Positions 1-10,550 of a stretch of DNA of 64,000 bases are shown here, piece after piece; the first letter of the stretch is position 1, and each line of letters starts with the position of its first letter. This DNA comes from Schistosoma haematobium (Eukaryota > Platyhelminthes > Trematoda > Strigeidida > Schistosomatidae). Location of the stretch: the NCBI RefSeq assembly GCF_000699445.3, contig NC_067196.1, positions 91,669,364-91,733,363 of the forward strand. The letters are read 5' to 3'. Both the position numbers and the translations under genes were made by a program. The notes beneath the pieces are model-generated. The model did no database searches, was not told the origin of the DNA, and worked only from the letters and a program-made list of their open reading frames with translations.

Positions 1-174
1 AATGTTTTAATTCTTTCATTTAATTCAATCATACTTTGTTATATGGAGTAGATTTATCGATGCTTAGTGTGATAGTTTACTATAATCAATGACAATTATT
101 CAATTAATATTGATAATAATATGAATATTTCTTATCGAAATCTATTCATCTTTCCAAGTATAGGTTAGTGGAGA

Positions 175-420
175 TTGTTGAGTTTCATTAAGATCATGAA
201 TCGATCAATGCTAGACAACTATTGAAAACCTGAAAGTACTGAACGACCATCTCATCCTAGTGTGGGACTAATCATCTGTGCGTATCCACGGTCTTGGGTG
301 TAGATATTGATTACGGGACCTTCGGTCTCACGTGAGAACTTTTAACTTCTGGACCACTGAATAGGCATTCAACATTGTTAATGTCTAACTTCAATCAATC
401 CGCGATATTACACGACCATC
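175..420 (-). repeat. tRNA-derived repeat with hammerhead remnant
   Basis: A degenerate copy of the family. The ribozyme core is lost (CGAAAC is replaced by TGAGAT). Confidence 0.6.
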
Positions 421-904
421 TTCCATTGCCTTCGAAGGGGTAACTTACTCTTTATGAATATTTCTTCTTAGTATCAACACGTTTTAACTTGAATTCTATC
501 TACAAATTCTTATTGAAATCAGACTATCTATAATTATAATGTATCTCTTATTATCTAATAATGATATTGATAGTAAGTTCGAGTCTTAGTGTGAACAATA
601 ATACTGGGGATCATGCTGACTCAGCTGGTGTGTAGCATATACGACTAGGGCACAAACCAATTTCACGAAATTGTGACCGAAAGTATTGTGGAGGTAATGC
701 ATTAAGGTTACAAATAGATCACTATAGAATATCGATGGACAGAAAATTTAAACCTCTATGTAACGTTTAATTACTGTTTTTATAGTTCATGGAAATCTGC
801 TATTTGTCTGAGTAATTTTTTGAGGAAAAATTTCACACCATCAGAGGCGTAATATTCAAATTAATCATAGATCATGCTACATCAACAAAATTGATACAAA
901 TATG

Positions 905-1200
905 ACATGGATAGTGGCTAACAGTGGGATCTAGGATACACGTTTTGTTCTATTTGAGACTCATCACGTCCCAGAATTGATGTTCACTCCGGGACTATGG
1001 GATGCAAGCTGAAACGCTCATCCTGGACTCCACTGCTAGCCACTATCATCTCAGCTTATAATACTTGTAAATTAAGACTAGATCGAGGCAATCCGCTCAA
1101 GATGCATACATGCCGATAAGTGACTGACAAGTTGTAGTTCTAAACATCAATGGGAAAATTAAAATAATCGATACGAAAATAAATGTGAAGTATTTCGTTT
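905..1200. repeat. SM-alpha-like repeat, inverted hammerhead arms
   Basis: The minus strand of about 905-970 reads TGATGAGTCTCAAATAG, then a damaged ACAAAAC core and a 3' end CCTAGATCCCACTGTTAGCC. The plus strand of about 1005-1050 reads GAAACGCTCATCCTGGACTC with the same 3' end. The two arms face each other, followed at 1080-1165 by the head of the next unit (GATCGAGGCAATCCGC). Confidence 0.65.
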
Positions 1201-1261
1201 TACCTCTGTCGTTTGCGATTGTAGACAAGCAGTCTGATCTCACGTAAAATTTAATGGTCAA

Positions 1262-1590
1262 ATTCATGAGTCAATTGAAGCTAGATCATCATGAAAAACC
1301 TGGAATCACTGCATGGCCATTTTGTCCTAGTATGAGACTCCTCAGCAGTGCTCATGCACGATAACGCCTTGCAAGATTCAAACTAATAACCTATCAGTCT
1401 CGCGGGCGAGCGTTTAAACACTCGACCACTGAGCCGGCATCCAACGGTATTATGTCTAACTTCAACCAATCCACAGCCGTCCAGTGCTTTCAGGTTTTTC
1501 ATGGTGGTCTAGCTTCAATCGACCCATCATCTCAACTATTAACATTACCATAATATCCATGAAAACCCCTTTCAAATATGTTTTCTTTAA
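1262..1590. repeat. tRNA-derived repeat pair, opposite orientations
   Basis: A minus-strand copy to about 1475, with a hammerhead at 1307-1350 whose GAA is mutated to AAA but whose CTGAGGA and stem I CACTG/CAGTG survive. It is followed directly by a plus-strand 3' piece (CCGTCCAGTGCTTTCAGG, 1475-1590). Confidence 0.65.
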
Positions 1591-1899
1591 TTCTATTGAG
1601 TTTCATAGTATTCTGATAGCTAAATATGAGCACTAGAAAGTGTTTGTGTGTGTGTGTGTGAAATTTGTAATTATCGCCTGTGGTTTAATGTACATAACCT
1701 TCAGTCAGAGTTTACAGTTTCTTTTTGTTTAGATTAATGTTAATAGAAGTATGTTAATTGAGATTAATTAGAGAATTACTGACGACTCGTTATAATTAAA
1801 CAAATGACTCTTCATTGGTGTTGGTTCTGAGGTCATTAAAATATTGAAATGTTAGTTACCTTTTTTAATAACAGTCTCTACAACTCCACTGATAATTAT

Positions 1900-2250
1900 C
1901 ATATGCTCATTAGCTATTAACTTTGAGAAATAATTTTCGGAGTTCTATTGAGAAGTCATAGCCAGTGTAACTAATCTATGTTGGGTGTGAGACAGTTATG
2001 GACTAAAGACAATGGAAGATGGTCGCGCAATGTCAAAGATTGTTTGAAATTAAACACTGACATTATTGGATGCTGGCACAGTTGTCTAGAAGTGTTCACG
2101 TGCAAGACTAAATATCCTGAGTTCGAGTTTCCTGTCTGGGATCATCGATAATCACTGGTGAAGAATCCCATTACTAGAATGAAGCAACCGTCTAATGCTT
2201 TCAGGTTTTCAATGGTTGTCTAACATTGATCAATTCATGATCTGAATCAA
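1900..2250 (+). repeat. tRNA-derived repeat, degenerate
   Basis: It covers the 5' body, tRNA-like head (GAGTTCGAGTTTCC) and a broken hammerhead (GGTGAAGAATCCCA... GAATGAAGC). It ends 60 bases before the frizzled acceptor. Confidence 0.6.
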
Positions 2251-2311
2251 TAATTTTAACAATTACAACATGATATGTTCGAATGTTATTTTCTTCTTTT
2301 TATTTTAAAAG

Positions 2312-2530
2312 GTTCATCAATTCTATCCTTTGGTTGAAATTAATTGTTCAGATGATTTAAGATTATTTCTATGTAGTATGTATACACCAATTTGTTTACC
2401 AAATTGGCATTATCGTTTAACTGCATGCAAATCATTATGTGAAAGTGCACGTGATGGATGTATGCCAGTTATGCGTACTTATGGATTTGGTTGGCCTGAA
2501 AGGATGAATTGTGATCTTCTACCAGAAGGA
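2312..2530 (+). CDS. fz5/8: Frizzled 5/8-class Wnt receptor, exon with most of the cysteine-rich domain
   Basis: This exon encodes 73 residues of the extracellular cysteine-rich domain that binds Wnt ligands. It opens with VHQFYPLVEI and contains FLCSMYTPICL, CKSLCESARDGC and YGFGWPERMNCD, which follow the vertebrate FZD5/FZD8 pattern closely. Seven of the ten family cysteines (C3 to C9) are here; C1 and C2 must be upstream. The acceptor is the AG at 2310-2311 after a T-rich tract and the donor is GTAAGT at 2531. Both borders are phase 0, so it joins the exon at 9486 without loss of frame. An in-frame TTG or GTG codon is not taken as a start, because the domain is already under way. The receptor acts at the plasma membrane in canonical Wnt signalling. 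Family assignment is firm; 5/8 subclass is likely. Confidence 0.93.
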
Positions 2531-2616
2531 GTAAGTAGATTAACTTTTTTTCTTAAAAAAAAGTATTATGTCATAATACATTTTGTTTATTAATGCTCAG
2601 CAATTACTTTGGATTA

Positions 2617-3130
2617 GGCCGGCCCCCAAACGCTCTGATACAACCAAGAGTGGGGAGAGTCAGCTTTTCCTTTCGAAATGCACTCACATGGCCACATGCA
2701 CACAACCACTGCCAAGGAAGTCCTACTTATTACCTTCTCGAGAAACTATTGTTGTTTATGAAATTGAGAGGACAAAAAGCGAATGTTCGGTGCTTTAACC
2801 AGGTTTGTGGACACGGAGAGTTCACCTAGGGGAGGTGGGAAACCCTGATTCCAAACAAATGGTGCACATGAACTCCAGGATCCTGAAGGAACAAATGGCT
2901 TGTGAATCAATCGTTGGTCACCAGCTACCATGGGACTACTTCTCCTGACGTTGCTTCATTGCATTGTGGATCAGACCTTTTAATCAAAGGCTTCGAGTGC
3001 GGTCCTCTAAGAAAACCACCTGATTCCATTTGGGCACCCAGGAAGTATCCCACATAAATCGGATGATTTATGTGGCGCATATCTATTCGGTGCCTGCTTG
3101 TAACTTTGTATATGTGCTCAAGTTTAGTAA
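2617..3130 (+). mobile_element. ~500-bp dispersed element, copy 1
   Basis: It begins GGCCCCCAAACGCTCTGATAC and shares several well-conserved blocks with the other four copies (GTGGGGAGAGTC, AACCCTGATTCCAAAC, CTCCAGGATCCTG, GGTCACC...CCATGGGACT). It looks like a non-autonomous element; the family was not identified by name. Confidence 0.8.
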
Positions 3131-3772
3131 TTGTAGTCTAAATAGTTTGTTCGTTTATTAACATGAGCATATTTTTTATAAGCTGAGGTTTTTTTCCTTC
3201 GTTGAATGAAATTAGCTGAAAGGTGTTAACTTAGTAGATACCAACCATCAATTTCATTTACATCTTTTTTTTCTTTGATATCTTCTGATAGAACGAAACG
3301 CCAATACATTGGAATCTATGCATTTAAGCAAAGCTCTGCAATATCTTATCTTGTAAATACACTAGTTTGTAAGAGCTGACCTAGCCAATAGCCTGTACCC
3401 TTAAACATGTTGCTAATTAAAGGTTATACTGATTCTTGTTTTACTAAAAAAGAAGACATTTCATATAATTCCAAATGCATTAGTTACTCATTTCATGTAC
3501 ATGTACAAACAGTTTACGACTGCTACCTTATGATATAAGAAGAGTAAGCGAAACCTGTTGAAATAGTGTATGCAGAGATTTCCATATGGTACTAAACATA
3601 GAATTTTGGGTGGAGGTCTTAAGAGTAATAATAATAATAATGATAATGGAAAGACATTTATAGACATGTAGATCTGAATAACTGTATCATCCTAGCACTT
3701 TTTAATCTTCCAGAAATGGGATCTAGGATCATCCTATAATGTCAATAGTCATGGAAGACTTCTTACTTACTG

Positions 3773-3965
3773 ACATACTTACTTACGCCTGTTACTCTCA
3801 ATGGAGCATAGGCCACCGACCAGCATTCTCTAACGCACTCCCTCCTGAGCTTTCCTTTCCAGTTCTATTCAATTTTTTTTCATTATTCTTATGTCTGTCT
3901 CCATTTCTTGGCGTAATAGTCTTTCTCTTCTCCTTTGGTTTTGAGGATTTCAAGTGTGTTGCTCT
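3773..3965 (-). mobile_element. RTE 3' fragment, old
   Basis: It begins (on +) CTTACTTACTTACGCCTGTTACTC, the inverse of the RTE tail, then runs in diverged alignment with the C-terminal coding end. It is 5'-truncated and divergent from the 42.6-kb copy. Confidence 0.85.
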
Positions 3966-4598
3966 TATTATGTTTGCCTTCATTTTGATATGATTTACCT
4001 ACAATTAATTCTAGGTTTTAACTGACTGCTAATTGGGTGGTGATTAATATTAGGTTTGTCTAGTCTTTAGTATTGATCAAATCTTAACAATCCAGTTCAT
4101 ATGTAACCACTAAAATAGCCACTATATAGAGTCTAAACAGCGTTAAAAGAATAGAAAAACATGATATCGTTCATTCATCAGTGACTGCAAGAAGTCAGCT
4201 GTAACGTAAATGACTCACTGACAACATCTTACACTATAAAACTCGGTAATATGAATTCAAGTGGTATGGAAAGAGTTAATTCCCTAAAGATTTCATGTTT
4301 ATCTTACTACTAAATATAATCTAAGGGTCTTCGATCGATTATTTTCAGCTACTTCACATGAAATCTATATTATAGATCTCTTATTTTGATTGTCTTCATG
4401 ATATCAAACATAGTTCATTATCATAATATAACCATATTGCAAATTTATCAGTGGAATTCTATCTCAATCATTAGTTTCGATGTATCAGTCATAATAACAT
4501 TTCCATTTTTATATGGATTATCAGTATCTTGAAGAATTTAGATAGTAACAATCTCTCTGATTAGATAGAAATGTTTATCCATTTATATGGTTAATAAG

Positions 4599-4624
4599 TC
4601 AGTCAGTCAGTCAGTCAGTCATTC
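4599..4624. repeat. GTCA tetranucleotide repeat
   Basis: Six GTCA units at the edge of a retroelement 3' end (the same CAGTCAGTC edge is seen at 38.2 and 50.3 kb). Confidence 0.85.
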
Positions 4625-4774
4625 AGTAACAATGTAGAACATCATATGTACGTACATCAATTCAAGTTGCCGTACCACATTAGTACACAGATGCAGTTAT
4701 CAATTCAAATCCCATAGTGATAGAGGTAGTAAGAGTATAAGCAGTAATCGGAAACATTAGGGTTTCAGTTTCAG

Positions 4775-5150
4775 TTTGGGAAGGACAGGAGGCTTGATGG
4801 CCTGTGTTAGTCTTGGCAATGGTGGTCTCTCAGTTGATTCAAGAGTCGACGGATGGAGCCTCGATTATGTGCTGAAGTAATGAATTCCACTCGTTGATGA
4901 TTCGATGGAAAAGTCGATAGTCAGCTGACAAATAATTTGTTCTGGGCTTTTGAACATTTTTGGAGTGTCCTCGTAAATTCTCTGTTTTGGAGGACAAGAA
5001 AAACGAGATGTTATTCATGGAGTATAATCCAGTGAAATAAGTTTGGAAGGAGAAAAAAGGAAAGGGACATGGAGAATTCAGAAGATTAGAATTTGGGAGA
5101 ATACAAAGAGTGGATGTTATGTATATCTTATCCATATCCAGAGTCTTTTC
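4775..5150 (-). mobile_element. CR1-like non-LTR 3' coding end
   Basis: The minus strand reads LRGHSKNVQKPRTNYLSADYRL...INEWNSL...PSVDS, the conserved C-terminus of CR1/SR1-type reverse transcriptases. Only the last ~100 residues remain. Confidence 0.75.
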
Positions 5151-5697
5151 ATAATTTCATCTTCACATGTAAGCTAATTTGTTCACTCTCACAATAGACT
5201 ATGGCTAATAGTATCCAGACAATGAATGTTGAGTATCTTGAGTAAATCAATGTTTATAACTACTTCTACCATTCAAGTGAATAAAGCTGTTTTCAAAATA
5301 AACAAAAAAAAAATAGATAATCACTATCAATAGAATCCAAGATGTACGTTTTTGTTCTATTTAGATGATACAAGTAAACAATAACAAGTGATAATCTGTT
5401 TACAATTACAAACCATTGATTCAATTACAGATCTATTCATCAATGGAATAAAACACAAAGAAAAAGAAAAAGAAAAAAAAGAAAAAAAGGTTTCCACTTT
5501 GTTTGTATCCGTTTCTTAGACGACTTGTTTCTTTTCTTTACACAGCAGGATACGAAGTAGCCTAAAGATAAATTCAAATGACTCAGTTATTTTAATATTT
5601 AATACTTAAAAATGAATCAGATATACTTCGTTTTGATGAAACAGAATATATATCTATCAATATTGAGAATGATGATGCTTATATTAAGAAAATTTTT

Positions 5698-5945
5698 AGT
5701 ATAGGAGTTGTGGAGATTATAAAGTTTTTGATTGAGAACATGAATCGATTGATGTTAGACCACCTATGGAAACCTAGAAGCACTAGACGGCCGTTTCGTC
5801 CCATTGTGAGACTCCTCAGCAGTGCACATTCACGATCCCGCCTGAGGGATTCGAACCCAGGGACTTAGGTTTCGAGTGTGAACGGTTAACCTACTGGACC
5901 ACTGGGTCAGCATCCAGTGGTGATAGTGTCGATTCATGATTTCAA
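5698..5945 (-). repeat. tRNA-derived repeat with full hammerhead
   Basis: It has a tRNA-like A-box region (TGGTCCAGTAGGTTAACCG) and an exact B box GGTTCGAATCC on the minus strand, consistent with an internal RNA polymerase III promoter, then the ribozyme at 5780-5825 and the tail to about 5698. Confidence 0.75.
5780..5825 (-). ncRNA. Hammerhead ribozyme, type I, all core residues present
   Basis: Read on the minus strand: stem I GCACTG / TAGTGC; core CTGAGGA (5819-5813); stem II GTCTCA-CAA-TGGGAC (one G-T wobble); GAA (5797-5795); stem III ACGG/CCGT; cleavage base C at 5786 after GT. The invariant residues C3 U4 G5 A6 G8 A9 G12 A13 A14 are all there; position 7 is G, which the consensus allows. 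It lies in the 3' half of a tRNA-derived repeat, 3' of a GGTTCGAATCC B box. Cleavage is predicted, not shown. Confidence 0.8.
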
Positions 5946-6099
5946 TCAAAAAAAGAAAATTTTTATTGATCTAACTAAATATTATTTACTTCCTTACAAA
6001 TATTAACCCTCGTGAAGAAAGCATAGGGCCATCCACAACCAATATACAATCAACTTTGACATCCTCACTCTTTTACAGTTGTTTCCGATTGCTATTTAT

Positions 6100-6860
6100 T
6101 CTTTTGATTTCTCATTCCAATTCACAACTCAATATGATCCTTTGTATTCCTCTTTCTCGTTTATCGTCACGGTTCCATGTTATCGCTTGTCTCTTGATGC
6201 AGCTTGTTGATTTCCACAATCTATGTCATACATAACAACTGTAGCTTCTTTCCCTAAGTTCCTCTTCAGATGGAAACTGATTTACTCACTGTCACAATAA
6301 ACTGTTGTTGATAGTATTCGGTCAACGAGTGTTGAGTATTTTGCTTAGACAACTGTTTATAACCACTTATACATATTTGTGGTTGTGATGGTTTTGATTG
6401 TTCTGCGCGTTTCAGTTCTGTACAGTAGAAGTGTGTTGACATTCGTATTGAAGATTGTGATGTTGATATTGGCTTGCAGACAGTTGTTTTGAATTGCATA
6501 TTTTGTTCAAGTATAAGAATGTTGTTCTCACTTTGTCAATCCTTACGTTTACGTGTGCATCGGATGCTCCTTGTTGATTGATGATGCTAACCAGATACAT
6601 GATAGTTTCCACCTTTTGCAAAGTTTCTGCATAGGGAGTGATTGTGTTGATGTTGTGTGTGTTGTATATGTGTATGTTGCTTCTTGCTGCCTTGTGTGTG
6701 TTTAAGTTTACTGCTGTGGAGGCTGTTACGATACTGTCTATCTTCACTTTTATTTTTTAGTGTGTGTGTTTGGTATAGGATAGTTAGGTCATCTGCAAAA
6801 TCCAAATCGTCTAGTTACACCTAAGTTGTCCATTTTATTGCATTCTTCCACTGAGTCCTG
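6100..6860 (-). mobile_element. RTE reverse-transcriptase fragment, old
   Basis: Diverged alignment to the C-terminal half of the RTE frame. The minus strand still reads MDFADDLTILYQT (FADD motif) near 6780-6805, but stops and shifts break it. The tail end is missing. Confidence 0.8.
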
Positions 6861-7244
6861 ATGTTTATTTTTTGATTATATTTACCTATGAGTGTATTAA
6901 TTTAGATAGAATAATCAACGGTACTTAAAAAACCAAGAAAACATTGTAAAAGAATGTGTTTTTGATGGAGTTTTGTTCTCCAATCAAGATGGTTTTGTCT
7001 TGAAGCTTTCATCGTTCTTCTGAACAACGTTATCAGCACAATCTCCAGGTAGAAGTGAATTGTTCGAATTTCTCCATATATGGTTCACAACTTGTCCTAT
7101 AGACCTCGATGTTGATTGGTTCTTGTTGATCTCCATCGAGCTTCTCCACCATCTCAAATGAATTTGTGAAAGAATTGTCCCCCGCTAAATTTTTGTTATT
7201 CATTTATATGGTATCCAATACATTTGGAATTAATATCACATGGG

Positions 7245-7580
7245 TTTTGTGGATATTATAGTAATTTCAATGGTGGAGTTCAACCAGGTCTGTTGTGAGA
7301 TAGTAACTCACTGAAGACAATGGTGGATGTGTCGCTCAATTTCGTGGATTAGTTGAAGTTAGACATTACCACAATTACATGCCGAACGGTTCAGTGTTCT
7401 AGTGGTTAAGTGCTCGCGCACGAAACCAGTAGGTCCTGGGTTCGAATCTCGCAGGAGGCGAGGTCGCTGATGTGCACTGCTGAGGAGTCCCACAATGGGA
7501 CGAAACAGCCGTCCAGTGCTTTCAAGTTTTCCATATTGGTCTAGCTTCAACTGACTCATGTTCTTAACCATTGAATTTAC
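7245..7580 (+). repeat. tRNA-derived repeat, long copy
   Basis: Body (GGAGTTCAACCAGGTCTG..., ACAATGGTGGATGTGTCGC...), tRNA-like head, B box and hammerhead (7474-7519). It is preceded by an inverted terminal piece (GGGTTTTGTGGATATTATAG). Confidence 0.75.
7474..7519 (+). ncRNA. Hammerhead ribozyme, core conserved
   Basis: Stem I GCACTG (7474-7479) / CAGTGC (7514-7519) pairs perfectly. Core CTGAGGA at 7480-7486, stem II GTCCCA-CAA-TGGGAC (7487-7501), GAA at 7502-7504, stem III ACAG/CCGT with one A-C mismatch, cleavage base C7513. It is part of a tRNA-derived repeat with B box GGTTCGAATCTC upstream. Confidence 0.75.
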
Positions 7581-8064
7581 ATTTGGAATTGTTGACAAAA
7601 GATCTTTATAGATTTGCAAAACAAAAAAAATTTTTTCTAAATTATTTCAAAGGGATATCATCTACTGAAACTAGGCTAACGTTATATAACTTTGAATATA
7701 TCCTGACCTTAACCATTTTGTAACTTACTGTCATTCATAATTAAATCAATAATATGTTTGTCATATGTTGATGAGTGGAAAATTAGATTTCTGACGTTTT
7801 GCAAATTAGTTTAAGATGCTTCTTCAGACTAACAGCATATTACTCAGGTTTAATATGTCAACAATTAAATTTTCAAATTCATTGAAATGGATTAAATGGA
7901 TTAAATAATCAGTGGACATCAAGATTACCTGGATTCATTGAATTGATGGATTAAATAATAACGTGGATAATGATAATTACTTAGCTCTGGTGTTATTGTA
8001 ATTATCAACAACTAGGAAATAGATCTATCTAGATGATGAATCTCAACAAAAAAATAGTGTATTT

Positions 8065-8400
8065 AATAGTTGAGATCATGAGTCGATTGAAGCTAGACCA
8101 CCATGGAAAACCAGAAAGTACTGGACGGCTGTTCCGTTCTTATATGAGGCTTTTCAGCAGTGCGCATTCATGATCCCATCTCGCAAGATTTAAACACAGG
8201 ACTTATCAGTCTCGCAAGCGAGTGCTTAACCACTAGAAAACTGAATAGTTCGGCATGTAATTGTGGTAATTTCTAACTTTAACTAATCCACGAAATTGAG
8301 CGACACATCCATCATTGTCTTCAGTGAGTTACCATCTCACAACAGACCCTGTCGAACTCCACTGGTCACGGCTTCTGACTAGCGCTCCAGGAAATACCTC
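8065..8400 (-). repeat. tRNA-derived repeat, long copy in inverse orientation
   Basis: Mirror image of the 7245 copy over about 300 bases. The hammerhead is mutated (CTGAAAA, GGA). Confidence 0.7.
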
Positions 8401-8889
8401 TTGGACACTGTTACTAATGAGCGAAAAATAGGATGAAAAGTATGTTGTTGATTGTAGTGTAAGTTATAATTTAAATTGGTCATTTACTTCAATTTAAGAA
8501 TGATAAATAAACATAATCCTTAAATTGATTATGTAACTCCATAATCAAATCGATGTTTTATATTAAAGAGAAACTACAAAGTTGGACTGTAGTGAACAAG
8601 AATACGAAAGGGGGCGGGGAGACAATCGACTGTACTTGGATACAAAAATTATAGAACAATTTACTAAACTCTAAGAATCATACAGTAAATACTTCATTTG
8701 CAAAATATCAGTCGATTGTCTCAAACTTGACTGTTTTTTGTTTTGCAAATGTTAGTTCATCGTCTCCGATTTCATGATTGCTGAATTTTCATACCATTTG
8801 ATTTCTGTTCCTATTCTTTCCTTTTCAATCTTCTACTGAAAAACATTCTATTCCCGATTATCGTTGTATACTACTTATGTAGTTTGTGG

Positions 8890-9420
8890 AAGCCCGTTAT
8901 TTAATCGTCATTTAGATCGAATGGTGTTGTAGAAAGGGATCTCCACTTTAGTGGCCCGTGGATCTGACTCCAATGAGATTGTAATGATGATTGTTGTTGA
9001 AGTATATATATATCGCCTATCCGCGTATATAATCATCAACTTAAATCGCGTTAGTCAATAACGGAATTAAATAAGTCAAATAACGAGAATGGACTTGTGA
9101 ATACATATATTTCATATATGAAGCGAATAGAATAGAGAGAAGCGAAATGACGCTCAGTGGAGATGGAGGGTAAGCCAACTCCTATTTAGTCAAGCGTTAA
9201 TCAATATTTATAGTCACACAGACATGTGATGCGTAATGGGATATGAAATGTACACACACCTACCGGGCTCATATAAAAACAGTCAAGATTGATGAGCGGA
9301 TAAATCACAAGGTCAGAATGTGACTCAAGTTGAATGAATAGAATAAGCTGTCCGAATGCTAGAATAAGGTATGTGGGGTTAACATAATAACCGACACTAC
9401 AAGATATAAGTATCACACAC
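8890..9420 (+). repeat. LTR-like sequence, copy 1
   Basis: GTGGCCCGTGGATCTGACTCC, then GAAGCGAAATGACGCTCAGTGG and TTTATAGTCACACAGACATG blocks are shared with 21.3-22.4, 27.0-27.3, 28.4 and 30.0 kb. No coding part is attached. It ends about 65 bases before a frizzled exon. Confidence 0.6.
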
Positions 9421-9485
9421 CACAGTACTTCTTCAATAAAGTAATGACCTGTCGTTTTTTTTTTTTTTGAAATTTTTTTTCTTAG

Positions 9486-10424
9486 AATGAATGTGTTAGT
9501 CGAAGTAATACACCAAACAATAGAAAAGTGACATCCTCCTCCTCCTCCTCCTCCTCATCATCATCATCTTTACCTTCTGGTGACCAACAAATTGGAATGA
9601 TCCATAAAGATACTACTATTACTACTACTAATAATAATAATGATCATAAGATGAATGATATTATACTTGGAAAAGGTGAAGACCTATCATTAAATAATGA
9701 ATTATATAATTTCATCAAACAAATTCATTTATATATAAATCCAACTTTATCAAATGATAAACAATATTTAAATGATTCAAATATCCCACCATCAGAAATA
9801 ATAAATCAATTACATGAATATTTCACAACAAAAATAAATTCTCAAAAAATCAATAAAAAATCTAATGAAATCAATAAAAAATCAATTCAATCTAATCAAA
9901 AATTATTTAATCTCTATTTATGTTTACCATGTGAATGTCGTAATCCATTTATAAAATGGATAAAACCACCATTGAATGAAGTCATGACTGATCATATTAA
10001 AAATTGTTTACCATCATGTTATTATCCAACATTTAATAATCAATCTGATAAAACATTTATAACATTTTGGCTTAGTTTATGGTCTATATTATGTATTCTA
10101 TCAACATTAATGATAATGATAACATTTCTAGTTGATTCAAATCGTTTTCAATATCCGGAACGTTCAATTATTTATTTATCAACATGTTATTTTATGATTG
10201 CAATTGGTTATATAATAAGAGTTATTATAGGACATGAATTGATTGCATGTAATGGATTAATGCTTAGAATTAATACAACTGGACCTATACAATGTAGTAT
10301 TGTATTTTTATTAACATATATATTTGGTATGGCATCATCTATATGGTGGATTATATTAACATTAACATGGTTTTTAGCTGCTGGATTAAAATGGGGCACT
10401 GAAGCCATTGCAAAATATTCTCAG
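9486..10424 (+). CDS. fz5/8: Frizzled 5/8, exon with linker and membrane segments 1-3
   Basis: This exon encodes 313 residues. It begins with N-E-C, supplying the tenth cysteine of the ligand-binding domain, and runs into a linker of about 120 residues rich in Ser and Asn; the Ser run is (TCC)n(TCA)n DNA at about 9531-9566. Then come the juxtamembrane PCECRNPF motif and three hydrophobic helices at about 10050-10135, 10167-10230 and 10295-10385. The stretch GMASSIWWIILTLTWFLAAG is diagnostic of Frizzled. The acceptor CTTAG ends at 9485 and the donor GTAATA starts at 10425; both are phase 0. The linker is much longer than in vertebrate receptors, probably through low-complexity expansion. The open frame continues past the donor to about 10520, but that extension has no family similarity. 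Confidence 0.93.
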
Positions 10425-10550
10425 GTAATAACAACAAACTTTTCTTTCTTTTTTCTTTTGGTAATTTATATCGTGGAAGGAACTGTGACTGTCCAGAAAA
10501 TAAATCTGATTTTTTTTTAAAAAGATGAATAACACAATATATTGCTATAC

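Larger units (their letters stand above)
1..2311. other. Non-coding sequence upstream of the first visible frizzled exon
   Basis: No exon was found here. The missing first part of the Frizzled cysteine-rich domain (signal peptide, first two cysteines) should lie upstream, so this is probably intron. It holds tRNA-derived repeat copies near 175-420 (-), 1262-1475 (-), 1475-1590 (+) and 1900-2250 (+), an SM-alpha-like inverted remnant at 905-1200 and a short GT run near 1644-1661. About 540-900 shows nothing recognisable. Confidence 0.5.
2531..9485 (+). other. Frizzled intron, about 7 kb, repeat-filled
   Basis: GT (2531) to AG (9484-9485). Listed separately are the ~500-bp element (2617), RTE pieces (3773, 6100), CR1-like (4775), tRNA/hammerhead repeats (5698, 7245, 8065) and LTR-like sequence (8890). 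Nothing else is recognisable at about 3130-3770, 3990-4590, 5150-5698, 6860-7240 and 8400-8890, apart from short T or A runs. A piece at 6950-7060 resembles 18530-18610 in the opposite orientation, and 7770-7850 (-) resembles 40905-40975 (+). Confidence 0.7.

Noticed and set aside
1..2311. The missing first exon of frizzled
   Set aside because: No frame with a signal peptide or the first cysteines of the domain was found; this stretch is mostly repeats.
4599..4624. CRISPR-like array or other ordered repeat
   Set aside because: It is a plain GTCA microsatellite at a retroelement end; no spacer pattern exists anywhere in the window.
5826..5940. tRNA genes, here and in the other copies of this repeat
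   Set aside because: A- and B-box-like parts exist, but no full cloverleaf with paired acceptor ends; they are the tRNA-derived heads of dispersed repeats.
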